A stretch of 64,000 bases of DNA from Powellomyces hirtus (GCA_025526995.1 JAHLKG010000003.1:1612001-1676000); one strand, 5' to 3'. Counted from the stretch's first letter, positions 10,300 to 22,846 are shown. Notes: generated by a model from the letters alone, not told the origin. Translations and numbers: made by a program.

Positions 10300-12773
10300 T
10301 TACAACCCATTTGATTCGAAGGATGAGATGTGGGGCGGTTTGTATGGCCGCTGCTGGTGCTCCGCAGATGGAGGTGGTGGGCATGCTGAAGCTGTTGTTG
10401 CTGTTGATGTTACGATGGTCGCATCAGTATCGACTGCGAATAACGTCGTCATTATGGAAGGTAATGTGTATGATGGACGTGGTGAACGAACGGGGGAGTT
10501 GATGTACAGATGTGAGTACATTTTCGCCGCGCCGCCCGCGTACGCATGGTGCAGGTGATGATGGGTATCTGATGAAGGACCGAAATGCGGAGCGAGAGGT
10601 TCGTTCCTCTCCGGATACGATGCTGACGCCGATGGTGGCATCGAGTACATTGTTCTGTATTCGTGGCGACGAAGTTGCTGCTGATGGGTGTCGTAGTAGG
10701 TACGAGTGGCTGATGTCGACGGAAAGGCGGCGGCATCGTCTCTTGACGCGAATGGCGAGAAAGCGCTAGCAGAGTCGGACGAGGAGGATGCAGATGGGCA
10801 AACTTGCGAGTCTAGATGGGGATGATAGAGGTAAGGGCGATGAAGAATTGGAGGATGCCGTTGGAGCAGTGGCAGTGGTGGCGGTGGTGGTCCGGTCTTT
10901 GCTAAGGAACGAGGAGATCGCTCTCCCAGTCCAGCGACGTCCCGCGACCTGTCCTCCTCGCCTGGTGGCTGAGGCTGCTTTTGGTCGCAGTGGTTCGTCT
11001 GCTGCTGCGGTGACAATTTGCCGGCAAATTCGTCATCACGCGAGAGCCGGCGTCCACTTCGGGGGGAGCTCTCATTGCAATTGATCAAACAATCAATGGA
11101 TATCCGATTGACCATCTTGCGTTGTCTCGGCAAAGGAGCCGGAGCAGAAGACAAGGTAGGAGCAGACACCGACGCGGAAGCTGGAGCTGAAACGGAGGGG
11201 ATACTGGAAGTTTCGCTGACGGATCGCCCGGTGCCGGATGCGATCAAACTGATGCTTCTTTCGCAAGACACGGGGCTTTTGGAGACGTCGCTCATGGTGC
11301 CCGAAAGAGGCGCGTCAATTTCAGATGCGGGAGAGCAGAGGGCCGGTGGGAAGAAATGAGGGCCAGGTAGTTGAATACTCCATGACGTTGCTCGATGCGA
11401 AGGCCACAAAACGGAAGGGGAAGGTAAAGTTGCTGCGGGATCCATGGTCTTGTTGTTGGCCGGCAAATCCTGACCGTTCCTGGTGCCGGCGGTGGGACAT
11501 GGGTCGCCAGTGTAAACCACTGGAGGTCTGACCTCGGGCAGGCTAGCTCGACGAACGGCGGCAGCCTCATTGGTGGATTGCCGGTTTCTGATGGCGGTTT
11601 CGGTCAGCGAAGCAATCCGCTTTCGAGATGCGCCGGTGGGCGGTGCTGCAGCCAAGTAAGGCGCGGATTTGCGCTTGACGGGTTTTTTTGGGACCTCGCA
11701 AATTGGGGCGACGGGACGAATCACAGCCTTGGTTCTGAAACCCAACTGCATTGGTTCACTTGCGAAACAAGCGTGATAAATGGTTATTGACCATTTGAAC
11801 TCACCGGCGAAGTTTGGGTTCTTTCCGCAATCGCAATCGTACCCCTTGCTCAGCAAATACCCGGCAAAGGGCGGTACTTTCACCCACTCCCGGGAAAGCT
11901 TTGCCGTAAACAGTGAAAACGTTGGTGCACGCTTTGCCTCGACAGTGCACGGCGCCTCCGTTGATCTCAAAGACTGTGAAGAGGATTCGGAACTTGCCCT
12001 CGACGGCCACGACGAGATTGCAAAATGGAAAGAAAGCTCCGTCGACATTGTCGGTGTCCTTGAGACGTGCCATGGACGTTACAACGGTACCCATGAGCAA
12101 CGTCCGCCCCCGGCCGTTGTTGTCCTCCGTGGCGGCGACAACTTCTTCGTCGCGCTCGGCATGCCAAAGAGAGGCGTAGCACATGTAGTAAGGGTTGTGC
12201 AACACATCGCTATCAACGAGATTGTCAATTTAGAGACAGTGCAAGAGCGTTGATAGAGAAGGACAATTGTTTGAAGACTTACATGTAGTGTTTGCCAGTC
12301 CGTCTGTTCTTCAAGAGCACTGCAAAAGAAATGGCGGCGAGCCCAGATAGGGATGAGAGATGGAAAGACACACAAAGTAACATGAGGGTGTCTTACGTTG
12401 AGCCACCGGGGGAGGATCCAAAGGTCTTCGGTCGCCGGCTGTGTGTGTGTTTGGGAATGCGTGGGGCAAAAAGCTGTTAGGGCTGTTGCCGGCCAAGTCA
12501 CAGTCAGTTTGACGAATCAACCGCCTTACCCTTTTCATTGAAGACGCCGCTGTATGCACGAGCACGTTCGGGATGCTGCTTGATTTTCATATACAGTTGT
12601 TTGTCACTAAATGACAGACAAAAAAAAAAGTGAGAAATAGCGTCACAACCGTAGAAGTTTGACTTTCCTTACCTTCCGCCACGTTGGGAAGATAATTGCA
12701 AAGCGTATTGAGTATGCGGCACAAAGGAGTAGGGCGACTTGTCCTTCTGCGCTGCAGACTTTCCGCCTGCCAT
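10300..12773 (-). CDS. velvet-family regulator (VosA/VelB/VelC-like)
   Basis: Exons 12673-12773, 12530-12606, 12397-12438, 12283-12319, 11805-12209 and 10300-11734 join in phase to 698 residues. The velvet domain spans about residues 20-222. It opens with KIKQHPERARAYSG and DRRPLDPPPVAQ, the family signature, followed by NPYYMCYASLW, then FFPFCNLVVAVEGKFRILF, and closes with NVFTVYGKAFPGVGESTAL and RVFAEQGVRLRLRKE. The remaining ~475 residues are low complexity (Ser, Pro, Gln, His) with basic clusters such as KKPVKRKS that could be nuclear signals. Family knowledge: velvet proteins bind DNA with an NF-kB-like fold, form homo- and heterodimers, and link sporulation to secondary metabolism in moulds. 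Role in this organism is unknown. The signature carries AYSG where many members have ACG, and introns 2-4 cut the first third of the domain. Confidence 0.95.
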
Positions 12774-13946
12774 TGTGGCGAGTATTGGTCGTATTTGTTG
12801 TCGTCAAAGAGGTCAGAATGAGAAGTTTGCGCGACGCAGCAACTCAGAAAGAATGGGAATAATGGGGATGTCGCGATTTTCGTTCGCTGAAGAAGGGAGG
12901 GTCCGTCGGGCAGCTACTATATACGAAAATGATGAACAAGGGGGATTGACAGTACCGCCAAAGGAATAAGGGTTGGGTCCTGGGATCAATGGGTTGGGTC
13001 TGTCGGTCCAAGCCCAACGTGTAACGAAGCAAGAAGAATAGTTGTGGCTGAGGGCCCAGAACGGAGACCAATGATGAAATGATGGACGAATGATGGGATG
13101 ACGAATGTAGCCTTCTCTTTGTTCGCTTTGGAGCCCTTCTTGGTACGTGTTGCGTGTGACCTGCGAATCTCGACGAACGAACAATCAATGAATGAATGAC
13201 TGGATGCTGATGGGATAATGATGAATGATGAGGCGGAAGTGGGGTTGGGCCCGGGGAAAACGCGCGGAAAGTGTTGCGTGTCTTTGTTGCTTGCGTCTAG
13301 ACGGAGCAGGCCGAGAGCGAGGCCTTTTTGCGAGATATGTTTCTCGTGGGATTAAGAACCCAAGGAGGGATCGGCGCAGTGACGGGCGTGTAGGAGTCTA
13401 CAGATATTGGAACTCGCTAGGTCTTTGCGGAACGAAGCAAGGGGTCCGAAATCCTTTCTTCTGGACCCTTCTGGCGGTTGACGATAGAGGAGTTTGGGTC
13501 CTGGGTTTTGGTCGGACGGAAAACGGGTCTCCAAGAAACAGCGGAGTGGTGATATCCGGGTGGTGGTACAAAAAGCATCGCGTTCTCGGGTCACGACGTA
13601 ACTAAGCCCGACATCGCGCTTAGGCTTAGTCAGGTCGCAATAATGGGATGGGGAAATGCACAAGAATCAAACGAATTGTTGATTCAGAGTGGGTGAGTGA
13701 GTATGGTCTCAATGTATCGTAATAGCAAAGAAAGAGAACAAATAGCGTGCCCAGCCCACCGGATGGGTTCATCATTATTGCACCCGTACCGTGTTCATTA
13801 TACGAAATGTGAAAAATATACAGTACGTTTAAAAAGCGACATGTGCGGGCGGGATGTGTGTGCGTGGATGTCGAGACGGTGGGTGAGGAATGGAAAAGAC
13901 TACACGGTTGTTAACTACAGCACCAGCCTGTCTTGGGTCGCCTGTA
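12774..13946. other. intergenic: velvet promoter and IFT81 3' region
   Basis: 1.17 kb without a supported exon. It should hold the velvet gene promoter and the 3' UTR of IFT81. The stretch 13068-13235 is rich in short AATGATG/AATGA repeats. Confidence 0.4.
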
Positions 13947-16900
13947 TCAGAAAAAATCAAGTCGAATGAGTTCATGTGTGGACGAAATAATGTGTGTATA
14001 TCCGTGTTTTCGTCTGACCTGTCGAACCGGCTGGTCCTTCTTGTTCTCCCCGCTCAGAATCTTTTTGTTGTGCGCGGCTTTTAGCGCGAGCAGTTTCCGC
14101 ACGTCTTGAAACATGGCGAGTTGTTTCACGTTTGGTTCGTGTTTGATCTACAGCGGATATCAGGAGATAGGTTAGATGTCCATTAACGCAAGCTTTTTCC
14201 TTTTTATTTATTTGACAAGATTGGGGATGTACTCACCTTCACCTCCTTCTGCTGCTCTCTCAACGTCTTCCCCAAAATCTCCTGCTCCTGGATGCGTTTC
14301 GCATACAACTCTCTATACGTCTTGAACCCTCTCTGCCGCTGCACCTGCTCAAACTGTTCGTCCCCGGCGCCAATATAGCTTTTCATTTCCTGCATGACGC
14401 GGTCGTGGGAGACGTCCGCGAGGGCGATCTGCATATTGAGGTAGTGGTAGCGCGACTGGTCGTTGGAGATGTCTTGGCGGAATGTTTTGACGTCGGTGGC
14501 AATTTGGAGCGCTTCGCTGTCGAGCCCGGCCATGGTGGCGTCGTAGGTGCGTTTGCGCTCGGCGTATTGCGATTCGAGATCGGAGAGTTGGACGCGGAGG
14601 GTGCGCAGTTCTTGGATCACGGGGGAAAGGTGGTTTTTCTTTTCCTTTGCGGGAGAGAGAGACGGAGGGCTGGTGAGTGGCGGGGTTTGGGGAGGTGGGA
14701 AGGCGGGATGGGACATTTACGTTGATGTTGGTTGTGAGTTTGGTGATGATGCCGGATATTTCTTCCAGCGTGCGTCCTTTTGCTTCGTCGACTTCCGCTT
14801 TGCGTTCCGAGACCTACCAGACAAAAGAGCGAGCGGATCAGCCAGGCTCTCTCCTTTCCTTTGTTGCTATCCATTTCAACTCCTTTCTCGTCTTTGTTAC
14901 CTTTTCCAAAGTCTCTTGCGCAATGTGGAACCCAGCGACCCCGTGTCGCTTCTCCATTGCCGTCAACGAGTCTTCCATGCCTTGTTGTCGGCTAGCCAAA
15001 ATCTAATGCGCACCAAAGTGTCAGTTGCCACCCCCAGGGGTACTCGGCCCGCGGTGCCATCTGATTTACAATACCTCTTCCGTGCGTTGCAGCACCCCAA
15101 ACTCTGCCGTCAAAGCCGACAGCTCGGCCTTTTTGCGTTTATACACTGTCGATTTCGTACGCAGTTCCGCAACATAGCGTTTAAATTCTTCGCCTTTGGG
15201 CATTTTGGCGCCCTGCGCTGTGGCTGCTTCCTTTTTCTTCTCAAGCTCGCCCAGGAGCGCGTTGACTTCCTCGGTGGCCGCGGCGAGACGCACGGTCGTA
15301 CCTTCTTTTTTGCGAAGGATAATGGCGGCCTGTTGTCGGAAGAGTGCGAGTTTGTCGTCGCCTTTTCTATAAAATGCATATATATAAACGCCCCACAAAA
15401 ACGTCAGTAGGGGAATTTGGGAAAGGATGGCATGGCACGACGACGACGTCGTCGACGCCGACGCGGAAAAAAGCTACGCACGTGGTTTTCGATAGCCGTT
15501 GCTCGGCAAGTTTGGCAATCCCTTCATTCAGCTCCCTGATCTGCGATTCCAGTGCAGCAAGATCTTGCATTCCCGTCGCGGGCTCCGCAAGCACTTTCTT
15601 GAGCTCTCTAAGATGCTGTTGTGCGTCGTCTAGTTGCTACATACACATTCAAGGAGAGAGATAGGTAAAGGAGAAAGATAGATGAGCTTTTCCCGCACCC
15701 TCAGAATTCGGTTTGTTTGATGTTGTTTTTTACGTCTAGACTTGGTTTGCACGGACCTTTGGTAGGTTTTCGGACGCCAGGTACTTGTTCATCTTGTTAT
15801 CTTCTTCCATTTTAATGTACAGCGCGTCGGGGCCGCCACTGGCGATTGCCGACTGGGATGGGGTCCAGAAAGAAAGAAGGAAAAAGAAACGAGATGGGGG
15901 GGGGAGGGGATTGGGGTGAGTTTGTTGAAGCGAGCTGATATGTTGGGGGGTGCGGCAGTTTTCAAAAGTGCTGAACTGTACCCGCGCATCTTTGAGCTCC
16001 TGCAAGGCAGCAGTGTACCGATTCTCGGCTTGAAGCGTTTGATGCCTTTGTTCTTTGATTCTAAAGAGCAGCCCTTGTTAAAGTCCCTGCACCAGAAGAG
16101 AATTGATCCGTTGGGCGTTTTATCGGTTACCTTTCGGCCATCTCCGTCTCGTTCTGTTGCTCAAGCCGCAGGTTCTTGGCCGCTTCGAGCCATGCTTCAT
16201 GTTGTGGCTAACAAAGAGGGTGTGTGTGTCAAAGAGGAGACGTCTTCGTGATTGTAGAACTGCGGCAGGGGAACAGACGCCTGACGAAATGGTATATCTT
16301 ACAATCTCTTCCACTCGCTTGCGAATTTTCTGGATCTTGCTCTGCACTTGCTGCTTTTCGTCCTCGAGTTGCTGAATGTCCTTTTTGATGAGAGCCGCAC
16401 TGTTTCCTGAGCCATGGATGTCAGAATTCCAACTGACATGAATTGTTTTTGATGTGCCTTCTTGCCGTCATACCAGATCCGCGCACTCCATCGACCGCTT
16501 TATGTGTGTCTTTGAACTGCTCTTGGAGTTCCTCGACCTGCCGCATCAGATCCCCAGTAACTAGAACCATGCACGAGCGTTGACATGTTGGAATGTTAGC
16601 TAGGATGTTCTTCTTTGGGGATGCGAAAAAGTGTCATATGTCCACTTGCTTTCATCGTGACCAAATTCGGCGGGCACGTCGACCGAGGCTAGGAAGGGTG
16701 CAAGGTAGGCGCGCTTTTTGTGCTGGTTGAGATCTTTGAGCAGGAAATAAAGCACGCGTAGGATAGTCGTTCGATCGCCCTCCATCAATTTCTGACACAG
16801 CACATCCCTATTGATCCGCGGGAAAATGTTCAGTTTGCGGAACAATCACATCACAAAGCTCTGCTGCTGAGAGTAACAAAAACGCACATGTCACCTGCAT

Positions 16901-17156
16901 CCTTCCACTTCAACAGCTGCAAAAACACCGCCATGCGCAACACGCTCTCCTCAGGATCCTCATTTCGCATGTCGACCTTCTTGTGCGGACTTTGCGGGTT
17001 AGCCTCGTCGATGACGGCCATGGCGTCGGTGATGAGCTGCATGAGTTGGAGGACCGGAACTTCATCGTGGAGCTGGATGGCGCTGTAGTGCTTTGAAAAG
17101 GGTGGAGCGGCGAGAGTGCTCGAGATGAGCTTGAGGTCTGGTTGCTGTGTTGACAT
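13947..17156 (-). CDS. IFT81: intraflagellar transport protein 81
   Basis: Thirteen exons: 16888-17156, 16650-16807, 16474-16560, 16303-16406, 16131-16207, 15982-16060, 15757-15852, 15482-15636, 15075-15366, 14901-15002, 14721-14813, 14237-14644 and 13947-14147. They join to 706 residues, close to animal IFT81. The N-terminal ~120 residues form the calponin-homology-like fold that with IFT74 binds tubulin (PFSKHYSAIQ, VDMRNEDPEESVLRMAVFL, NQHKKRAYLAPFL, VPAEFGHDE). The rest is coiled coil with conserved blocks: LFRQQAAIILRKKE, MPKGEEFKRYVAELRTKSTV, FGVLQRTEE, EAKGRTLEEIS and DQSRYHYLN. It is a core IFT-B subunit needed to build flagella, so the organism has a flagellated stage. Intron 2 appears to be GC..AG. 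The stop at 13947 assumes no intron after PVRQ. The start shares a 293 bp promoter with auxilin. Confidence 0.95.
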
Positions 17157-17449
17157 GAGTACGGGTGTTGCGTGGGTTTGTGGCAGAGTGGTAGAGAACC
17201 ACAAATGGAATACTGTCAAAAGTCGCGTCCCAGCCTGTCAATTTCAACGCGTCGTGTCGGTTTGATCGAAAGGCCAAAGTGGCGCGGCAGAGTGAGAGAG
17301 ATTACGCAATCACCTAACGCCTCACATCATCATTATCAGCCCCACCTACGAAAACACTGGGGTGGTTTTTGATTCTGTTTTTCGATTATTGCATCCTGTC
17401 AGTTTCAACAACTCCGATTTCGCAAGAACGAATACGCATTCAACCTATC
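17157..17449. promoter_or_regulatory. bidirectional promoter, IFT81 / auxilin
   Basis: Only 293 bp separate the two divergent start codons, so both core promoters and 5' UTRs must lie here. I see no clear TATA box. Confidence 0.6.
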
Positions 17450-20400
17450 ATGGACGACCTAGGGGACCTTGCTTGGAAGTCCATGGGACTTGCCGCTAAG
17501 CCAACTGGCCGCACGGGGAGCACGCCGCTTAACCAGCTCTCCGGCACGGGCGGCACCAGCAACGCTCCCTCCGGCTCTTCAACTCCGCAGATGATGCGAA
17601 CACCCCCATCCTACTCTCCGGGAAACTCGGCTTCCAACACCCCGCGAATGGCGGCCGCAACCCCGTTTATGCCTCCTTCAAGTCAGGCATCACCGCTGGG
17701 CACGGCAGGAGCGACAAAGGCGAAACCGTTTGGAGCAGCTACTTCCTCGGCAACGCACAGCAGGTCGGCTTCTCCGGGACCGAATAGCATTCTTGGTGGA
17801 GGGGGCGGAGGGATGGGCGGCAAGTCGCAAGACGTGTTTGGGAATTTGGTGTCGTCTTTTGGCGGAGGATTCGCCGCCAAGCCAAACTTGGCAAACATGA
17901 CAATGGACCAGCAGAGAAGGTATCACGAAGAACAGAGACAGCTAGCCGCGTTACAAGCTCAACAACAGAAGGCTGCTGCTGCTGCCAATGTTTCGTCCGG
18001 ATACAATCCAACGGCAGCATACGGAACAGGCGCTACGCCGCCGCTGCGACCTTCACCCTCTACTCATATCCAGCCAACCCCGTTCAACGCGTCCTCAGAA
18101 GCGCAAAACCGGTCGCGTGCGACGAGCAATAGCCCTCTTGATAGTGGGTTCTCCAGCAATGTCTTTGCGCAACCGCACCGGTCACCAGCACAACCTTCGC
18201 CAACAGCCCAGCAGAACATCCTGCAGCCCCAGCGACCGACCACAGCACAATCTCCGCCAGGACCACAGGATGACGCGTGGAATCTCGATCTGCTCATGGG
18301 AGGGGGTGGTGCCACAACATTCTCTCCCTCTGCTCGGTCGTCCGGGAGTCCCGCCTCTCACAGCAACTCTGCCCACGACCCGTTTGACATTGGGCATTTG
18401 GAGCAAAGTTCCAGCTCCCCGGCACCGGAGGTCTCTTTTGACGATAACCCGCTCGGTCTCTTAGCTCAGCCTGTTTCCGCGATGCCAAAGAAACCGGCTC
18501 AGCAGGGACCCATCAATCCTCCGTCCCCGGCACCGCATCCACCAGTCGTCGCTGCCTCAGCTCAATCATTGCCTTCCACGGATAATGATTTCGCCATCGC
18601 GCAGATTGTCAGCATGGGTTTCGACGACGATAGCGCTGCAACTGCTCTGGCTGCGTCCGGGGGTGATGTTCAAACCGCCATAGACATGTTGGTGCAAACC
18701 CGAGCAGCGGAACAAGAAATGACATCCCATCCCAAACCTAGCGGACCACCCAAGGGACGATCAGGTGGCGCTCCGCTTGGGCAACATAATCGCTCTCATC
18801 GTGTTCCGAAATTCAAGGATGACTATGAAGGGACCACATCTGAAGATGACGAGGTGTTGCGGAAAGGACCACGCGGAGGGCCCTCTAGGATGACAGATTA
18901 CGAGCACGCGCGATCTAGCAGCTCGGGTTCCGCGTCTGGCGCCATCACGCAGGAAAAGATCATACAAACTGCGAGCGCGATCGGAACTTCTGTATTCAAG
19001 AACGCAAAGTCCATGCTGGCGTTTTCTAAACAGAAGATTTCGGCTGCAGTTGAGAAGGCGCAGGCTGAGATTGACGGGTACGCGGAAACCAGTGGCAGAA
19101 GGCCCGCCGATGGGGGTCGGCATCGGGGCGGGCGCGATCGTCACCATCATCACCAATCCGACGAGACCAGACACGAGGACGAGGACAGGAGCGAACGCGA
19201 GTCGTATCAGGCGTTCCGAGATGATACCGACAGCGATGACGATGCGACCGCACAACGAGCTCATGACCAATTGTCCTCCGATCGCTCGTTTGGACACAAA
19301 TCGCCCCAGGCGACTCCACAGCAGCAAAGCCGGTTTAGAGACGATGAACCACCCCACCCATTCTTCTCAACCGAGACTTTGCCCACACAGAGACAGCAGC
19401 CTTCCTCCATACCGCAACATCACCAGCAACAACCGTATCGACCGCAACAACAACAAACCCCGTCAAAACCGACTCCGCTCCCAGTCCCAACTGTGACTGC
19501 CACTCCGTCCCAATTAGCCGAATCCAACGCTCACAAAGAAAACGGCAACGCGCACTTCAAGAATGGGCAATTCGGCGACGCAGAAGAATCGTACACCCTC
19601 TCCATCAACGCGCTCCCCCCGAAACACCTCCTCCTCATCCCGCTCTACAACAACCGCGCCGCTGCCCGCTTGAAAACGGGACATTACCGTGAAGCCGCCG
19701 ACGATTGTACACGTGTGCATGAAATGGACGAGAAGGATTTGAAAAGTTTGTTGAGAAGAGCGACGGCGTGGGAGGCGATGGAAAAGTGGGAAAATGCGGT
19801 CGAGGATTACCGCAAGGTCATGGGAATTGACCCGAGCGTCAAGGCGGCGTCCGTTGGTTTGGGACGGTGTCAGAAGGCGCTGAGACCAACACCGCCGCAA
19901 CCGACACCTGCTGCGACCGCCGCGACCTCGAGCGCACCGAATGTTGCCTCGCAGTTTGCGGCATTCGAGGATCCCTTTGGCACGTAAGTTACTTTCGTCG
20001 GCGAATATCATGGATCCTGGCACGCTGACCTAACGCAATTCTTGCTCACTCGCTGGTTTACTCTATGATCTAGTGCCAGTGGCTCAATGGAACCGTCAGT
20101 CGCCAGAGCCGTTGACGCAGCGGTCCAGAAACTGCGCGACCAGAACAAGGCGACCGAGAACGAGGAGGACATGAAACTGGCACTCAAGGATCAAACCGAT
20201 GACCAGGTGCGTAAATTGCACAGATATCTCAAACATCTGACATACAATGTGCTTTTTCTGTCCAGATTCCAAAAAGGTTGACACGTTGCGTCTTCTCTTG
20301 CTCTTTTCGTGCAGATTAACCGGTGGCGCCGCGGCAAAGAAGACAACCTGCGCGCCCTCCTCTCCTCCCTCGACATGGTCCTCTGGGCCGAACTCGAGTG

Positions 20401-20692
20401 GAAACCCATCAACCTCTCGGAACTCATCACCCCGCAGCAAGTCAAGATCAGATACATGAAGGCGGTGGGGAGAGTGCATCCGGACAAGGTAGGGAGGCAA
20501 CTCTGAGATATTCGCGCATTTGGGGCGTTTCATCGTTTTTTGCTGCTGATTATGGAGGCGTTTCGATTCTTCCCCACTGTGTGGTAGCTCAAGCAGGACG
20601 CGACCGTCGAACACCGTCTGATTGCCAACGGCGTCTTTGGAACTTTGAACAAGGGCTGGGATGCATTCAAGGCCCAGAACGGACTCAATTGA
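17450..20692 (+). CDS. SWA2: auxilin-like clathrin uncoating factor (UBA-TPR-J)
   Basis: Exons 17450-19983, 20074-20206, 20315-20488 and 20588-20692 join to 981 residues. Domain order matches yeast Swa2/Aux1. A disordered N-terminal third carries possible clathrin and adaptor motifs (DPFDIGHLE, NPLGLLAQP). Next are a UBA domain (FAIAQIVSMGFDDDSAATAL, near residue 385-425), a further disordered stretch, a TPR domain (AHKENGNAHFKNGQFGDAEE, PLYNNRAAARLKTGHYREA, near 690-810), and a C-terminal auxilin J domain with the catalytic HPD at 20477-20485. Family knowledge: it docks on clathrin cages and uses the J domain to make Hsp70 strip the coat from vesicles. The ATG at 17450 is preferred over one 81 bp upstream because MDDLGDLAWKSMG resembles family starts. 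The final exons align with the conserved helices after HPD (IANGVFGTLNKGWDAFK). Confidence 0.95.
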
Positions 20693-21309
20693 GGAATGAT
20701 GCTAGCACCATCATTGTGCATGCCTCCTCCACCGACTGGCTCCAAAACTAATTCATAATATAATCAATCTTGATCGATTTATGTGTTTTATGATACTTTT
20801 CCTTCAACATTTGATGCCAAGGTTTTGCTCATGCATGAATACATCAAAACCTATTGTGGCTATAATTTTAGAAACAACTACAGTCAAGTTTTGAAAAATG
20901 AACTCTTTATTTGATATTTTAAAAACGTTTGACACAAATACGGTGGATTGACTTGCGCGGAGGTAACCGATCAATCGCTTGTCTCCGTCATTTGCAACTT
21001 AGAGTAACCCTAACTGTAATTTGCCCCAGTCTAAGCGCTCTACATTTCTGACTGTAGAGCAGAATCTGGACAATTCAGAACTAGACTGATCCTCGTTCCA
21101 CCTTTTTTGGATTTGGAGAAAAAAAAAATGATATCTGGTCTCATCGCGTTGTTAAGCTATGTTCGTTGGAGCATCCATACGAGCCGTTGAGGCAATGACT
21201 GTAACGTGCTTTTCAGAAAACACAACATACGCCTGTCCGAAGGATGAGCCCCGAAGAGCTTGCACCAACTGAAAGCCCGTTCCAACTTGGTTTGGTCTTT
21301 TGATGTTGC
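20693..21309. other. AT-rich intergenic region
   Basis: About 620 bp after the auxilin stop, more AT-rich than the rest of the window, with no exon I can support. A minus-strand open frame over 21152-21382 overlaps the next feature and has no family resemblance. Confidence 0.4.
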
Positions 21310-22382
21310 AGGGCCCGCCCAAAGTGACGATTGTCGCAACCCTAGCACCAAACAACCGACCCTTTACCATATCTAATACCACTCTTTATGAGACCAACAC
21401 TCCTCTACCTGTTCATAATCTGGTGTTCAGCGTCATCACTCCATACACAGGCGGAAACCTGAGCAATACAACAACAGGCGGCATTATGACATCTTTCACA
21501 GCCGCTGATATTGACAATGGAATGGTCCAGTACGTGCCGGCATCGGAACACAGAATGCGACGCTGGCCGTTTCAGATGGGCTGAATGCACCGGCCACTGT
21601 GAACTTTACGCTTCAAGTAAATTCTCTACCGTGGATAGTCTCAACTCAAGTATTGACGGTTGGTCGGAACACATCAGCCGCTATCATGAGCAATTTCCCG
21701 CTGCAAGTCGCAGATATTCCTGAGACAGGAAGCGAGTTGATATTCAAAGTCCTTTCGGCACTCCACTACGGCTGTATTCAAATAGAACCTTACTACTCCT
21801 GCCTCTGGACAGCATCGGACATGGCCAACAATCGCGTAAGGTACGTATCAACGCTCAATGATGAATTACTAGTATACACAAGGTATGCTGTACTAACGTT
21901 AGCGTGCTCAGATACTGGGCTTTTACAACATCGCATGTGAGTTGGTAGAGTGGAGCATTTCTGATGGAATCAATCAAATATCCGGATCTTTCTATGTCAC
22001 GATGGTCCCTTCATCTCTGCAACTTTTTGCTGCTCAAAACATTTGTCGGATGCCGGGATTGACTAGACCGCCAACCAGAATCATCACCTCGGACCACATT
22101 CGGACGTCGTGTCCCGATACTCTACCTTTCCAAGTAATCTACACATCGAAGGAAATCGGCAATAAGCTTTATTTTGAACTGTTAAATGGGACTAGCTGGA
22201 ACAGGGTCGCCCATGGGTCCTCTTGCAGCGAGACCGACATCCAAAATGGGAACTTGCGGCTCATCCAGGCTGATCTCACACAGGATGTCTCCTTGCTCAT
22301 CACAGTATATGCTGATGGGCGGTCCGATGAAGCTCGAATTTCCATATCCAAGCAAGCGTACGCTACTTTGCGATGCAGATGA
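21310..22382 (+). pseudogene. CSPG-repeat (cadherin-like surface protein) fragment, broken
   Basis: Three successive frames encode pieces of CSPG-type (NG2) repeats, typical of large secreted or membrane-anchored adhesion proteins. The first piece, near 21310-21530, has FSVITPYTGGNL and FTAADIDNGMVQYV. It then shifts frame in the middle of a repeat near 21540 and continues as QNATLAVSDGLNAPATVNF, the usual end of a repeat. A second repeat (IPETGSELIFKVL, MANNRVRY) can be joined through an intron near 21845-21904 to VEWSISDGINQISGSFYVT. The homology stops near 22380 without a membrane anchor. No start codon or signal peptide is visible. One frameshift and loss of both ends argue for a pseudogene fragment. 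A sequencing error plus missed distant exons is the alternative. Confidence 0.5.
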
Positions 22383-22393
22383 AGGATCCTTCA

Positions 22394-22846
22394 TCATGAA
22401 CCGCCGTCTTCTTGGTTTTCACTTCGTTCTTGGAGGAGCTCCTCGATGATGCTTTTGTAGAGCGCTGACTGCGTTTGCGTCCTCAAGATAGCTTCAAGGT
22501 GGCTGGTTTCCAGCTCTTTCAGAGGTCTCCGCTTCAAAGGACCTTTTCCATCTTTCCCGTATGATCCCCAGAGAAGCTTGTTTTTGATAACGGCGCGATC
22601 TGCGCCTTCGACGATGACATAGTTCATGTCCGGTCGTACGGGGCCGGAACGGCGGGAATACTCCAAGCCGCCGTCAACCATGTATCCGTGACGACAGCGA
22701 ACGCAGTGATGGCCATGGGTTGAAACCAGATAGGCACAACACTCTGGGCAATACACTGCGTTTTGGATCAGCATGTTGTAATCGTCGGCTACGTCTTGAA
22801 CTGGAACGGATCTTTGTTCGTGGTGCTGTCGATTCTGGGAATCCAC
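22394..22846 (-). CDS. orphan zinc-ribbon protein (5' end uncertain)
   Basis: An open frame of about 150 codons. The N-terminal half holds CPEC..(about 11 residues)..CVRC, a four-cysteine zinc-ribbon pattern, followed by a charged region (NKLLWGSYGKDGKGPLKRR) and a helical C-terminus (LETSHLEAILRTQTQSALYK). The frame stays open upstream to a TTTTTTCAG acceptor-like site near 22860, so a first exon may exist. If not, the internal Met of MLIQNAVYCPEC is the likely start. I recognise no family. The gene is tail to tail with the CSPG fragment, only 11 bp away, and could belong to the same foreign or decaying segment. Confidence 0.45.
   Translation of the reverse strand: MDSQNRQHHEQRSVPVQDVADDYNMLIQNAVYCPECCAYLVSTHGHHCVRCRHGYMVDGGLEYSRRSGPVRPDMNYVIVEGADRAVIKNKLLWGSYGKDGKGPLKRRPLKELETSHLEAILRTQTQSALYKSIIEELLQERSENQEDGGS

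Noticed and set aside
12813..13663. Several ORFs of 76-126 codons between velvet and IFT81
   Set aside because: Low-complexity frames on both strands over short repeats; no family or splice support.
15438..15463. GACGACGTCGTC palindrome as a regulatory hairpin
   Set aside because: Lies inside an IFT81 intron in a simple GAC/GTC repeat; no further support.
21152..21382. Minus-strand 76-codon ORF
   Set aside because: Overlaps the CSPG fragment, whose family resemblance on the plus strand is clearer.
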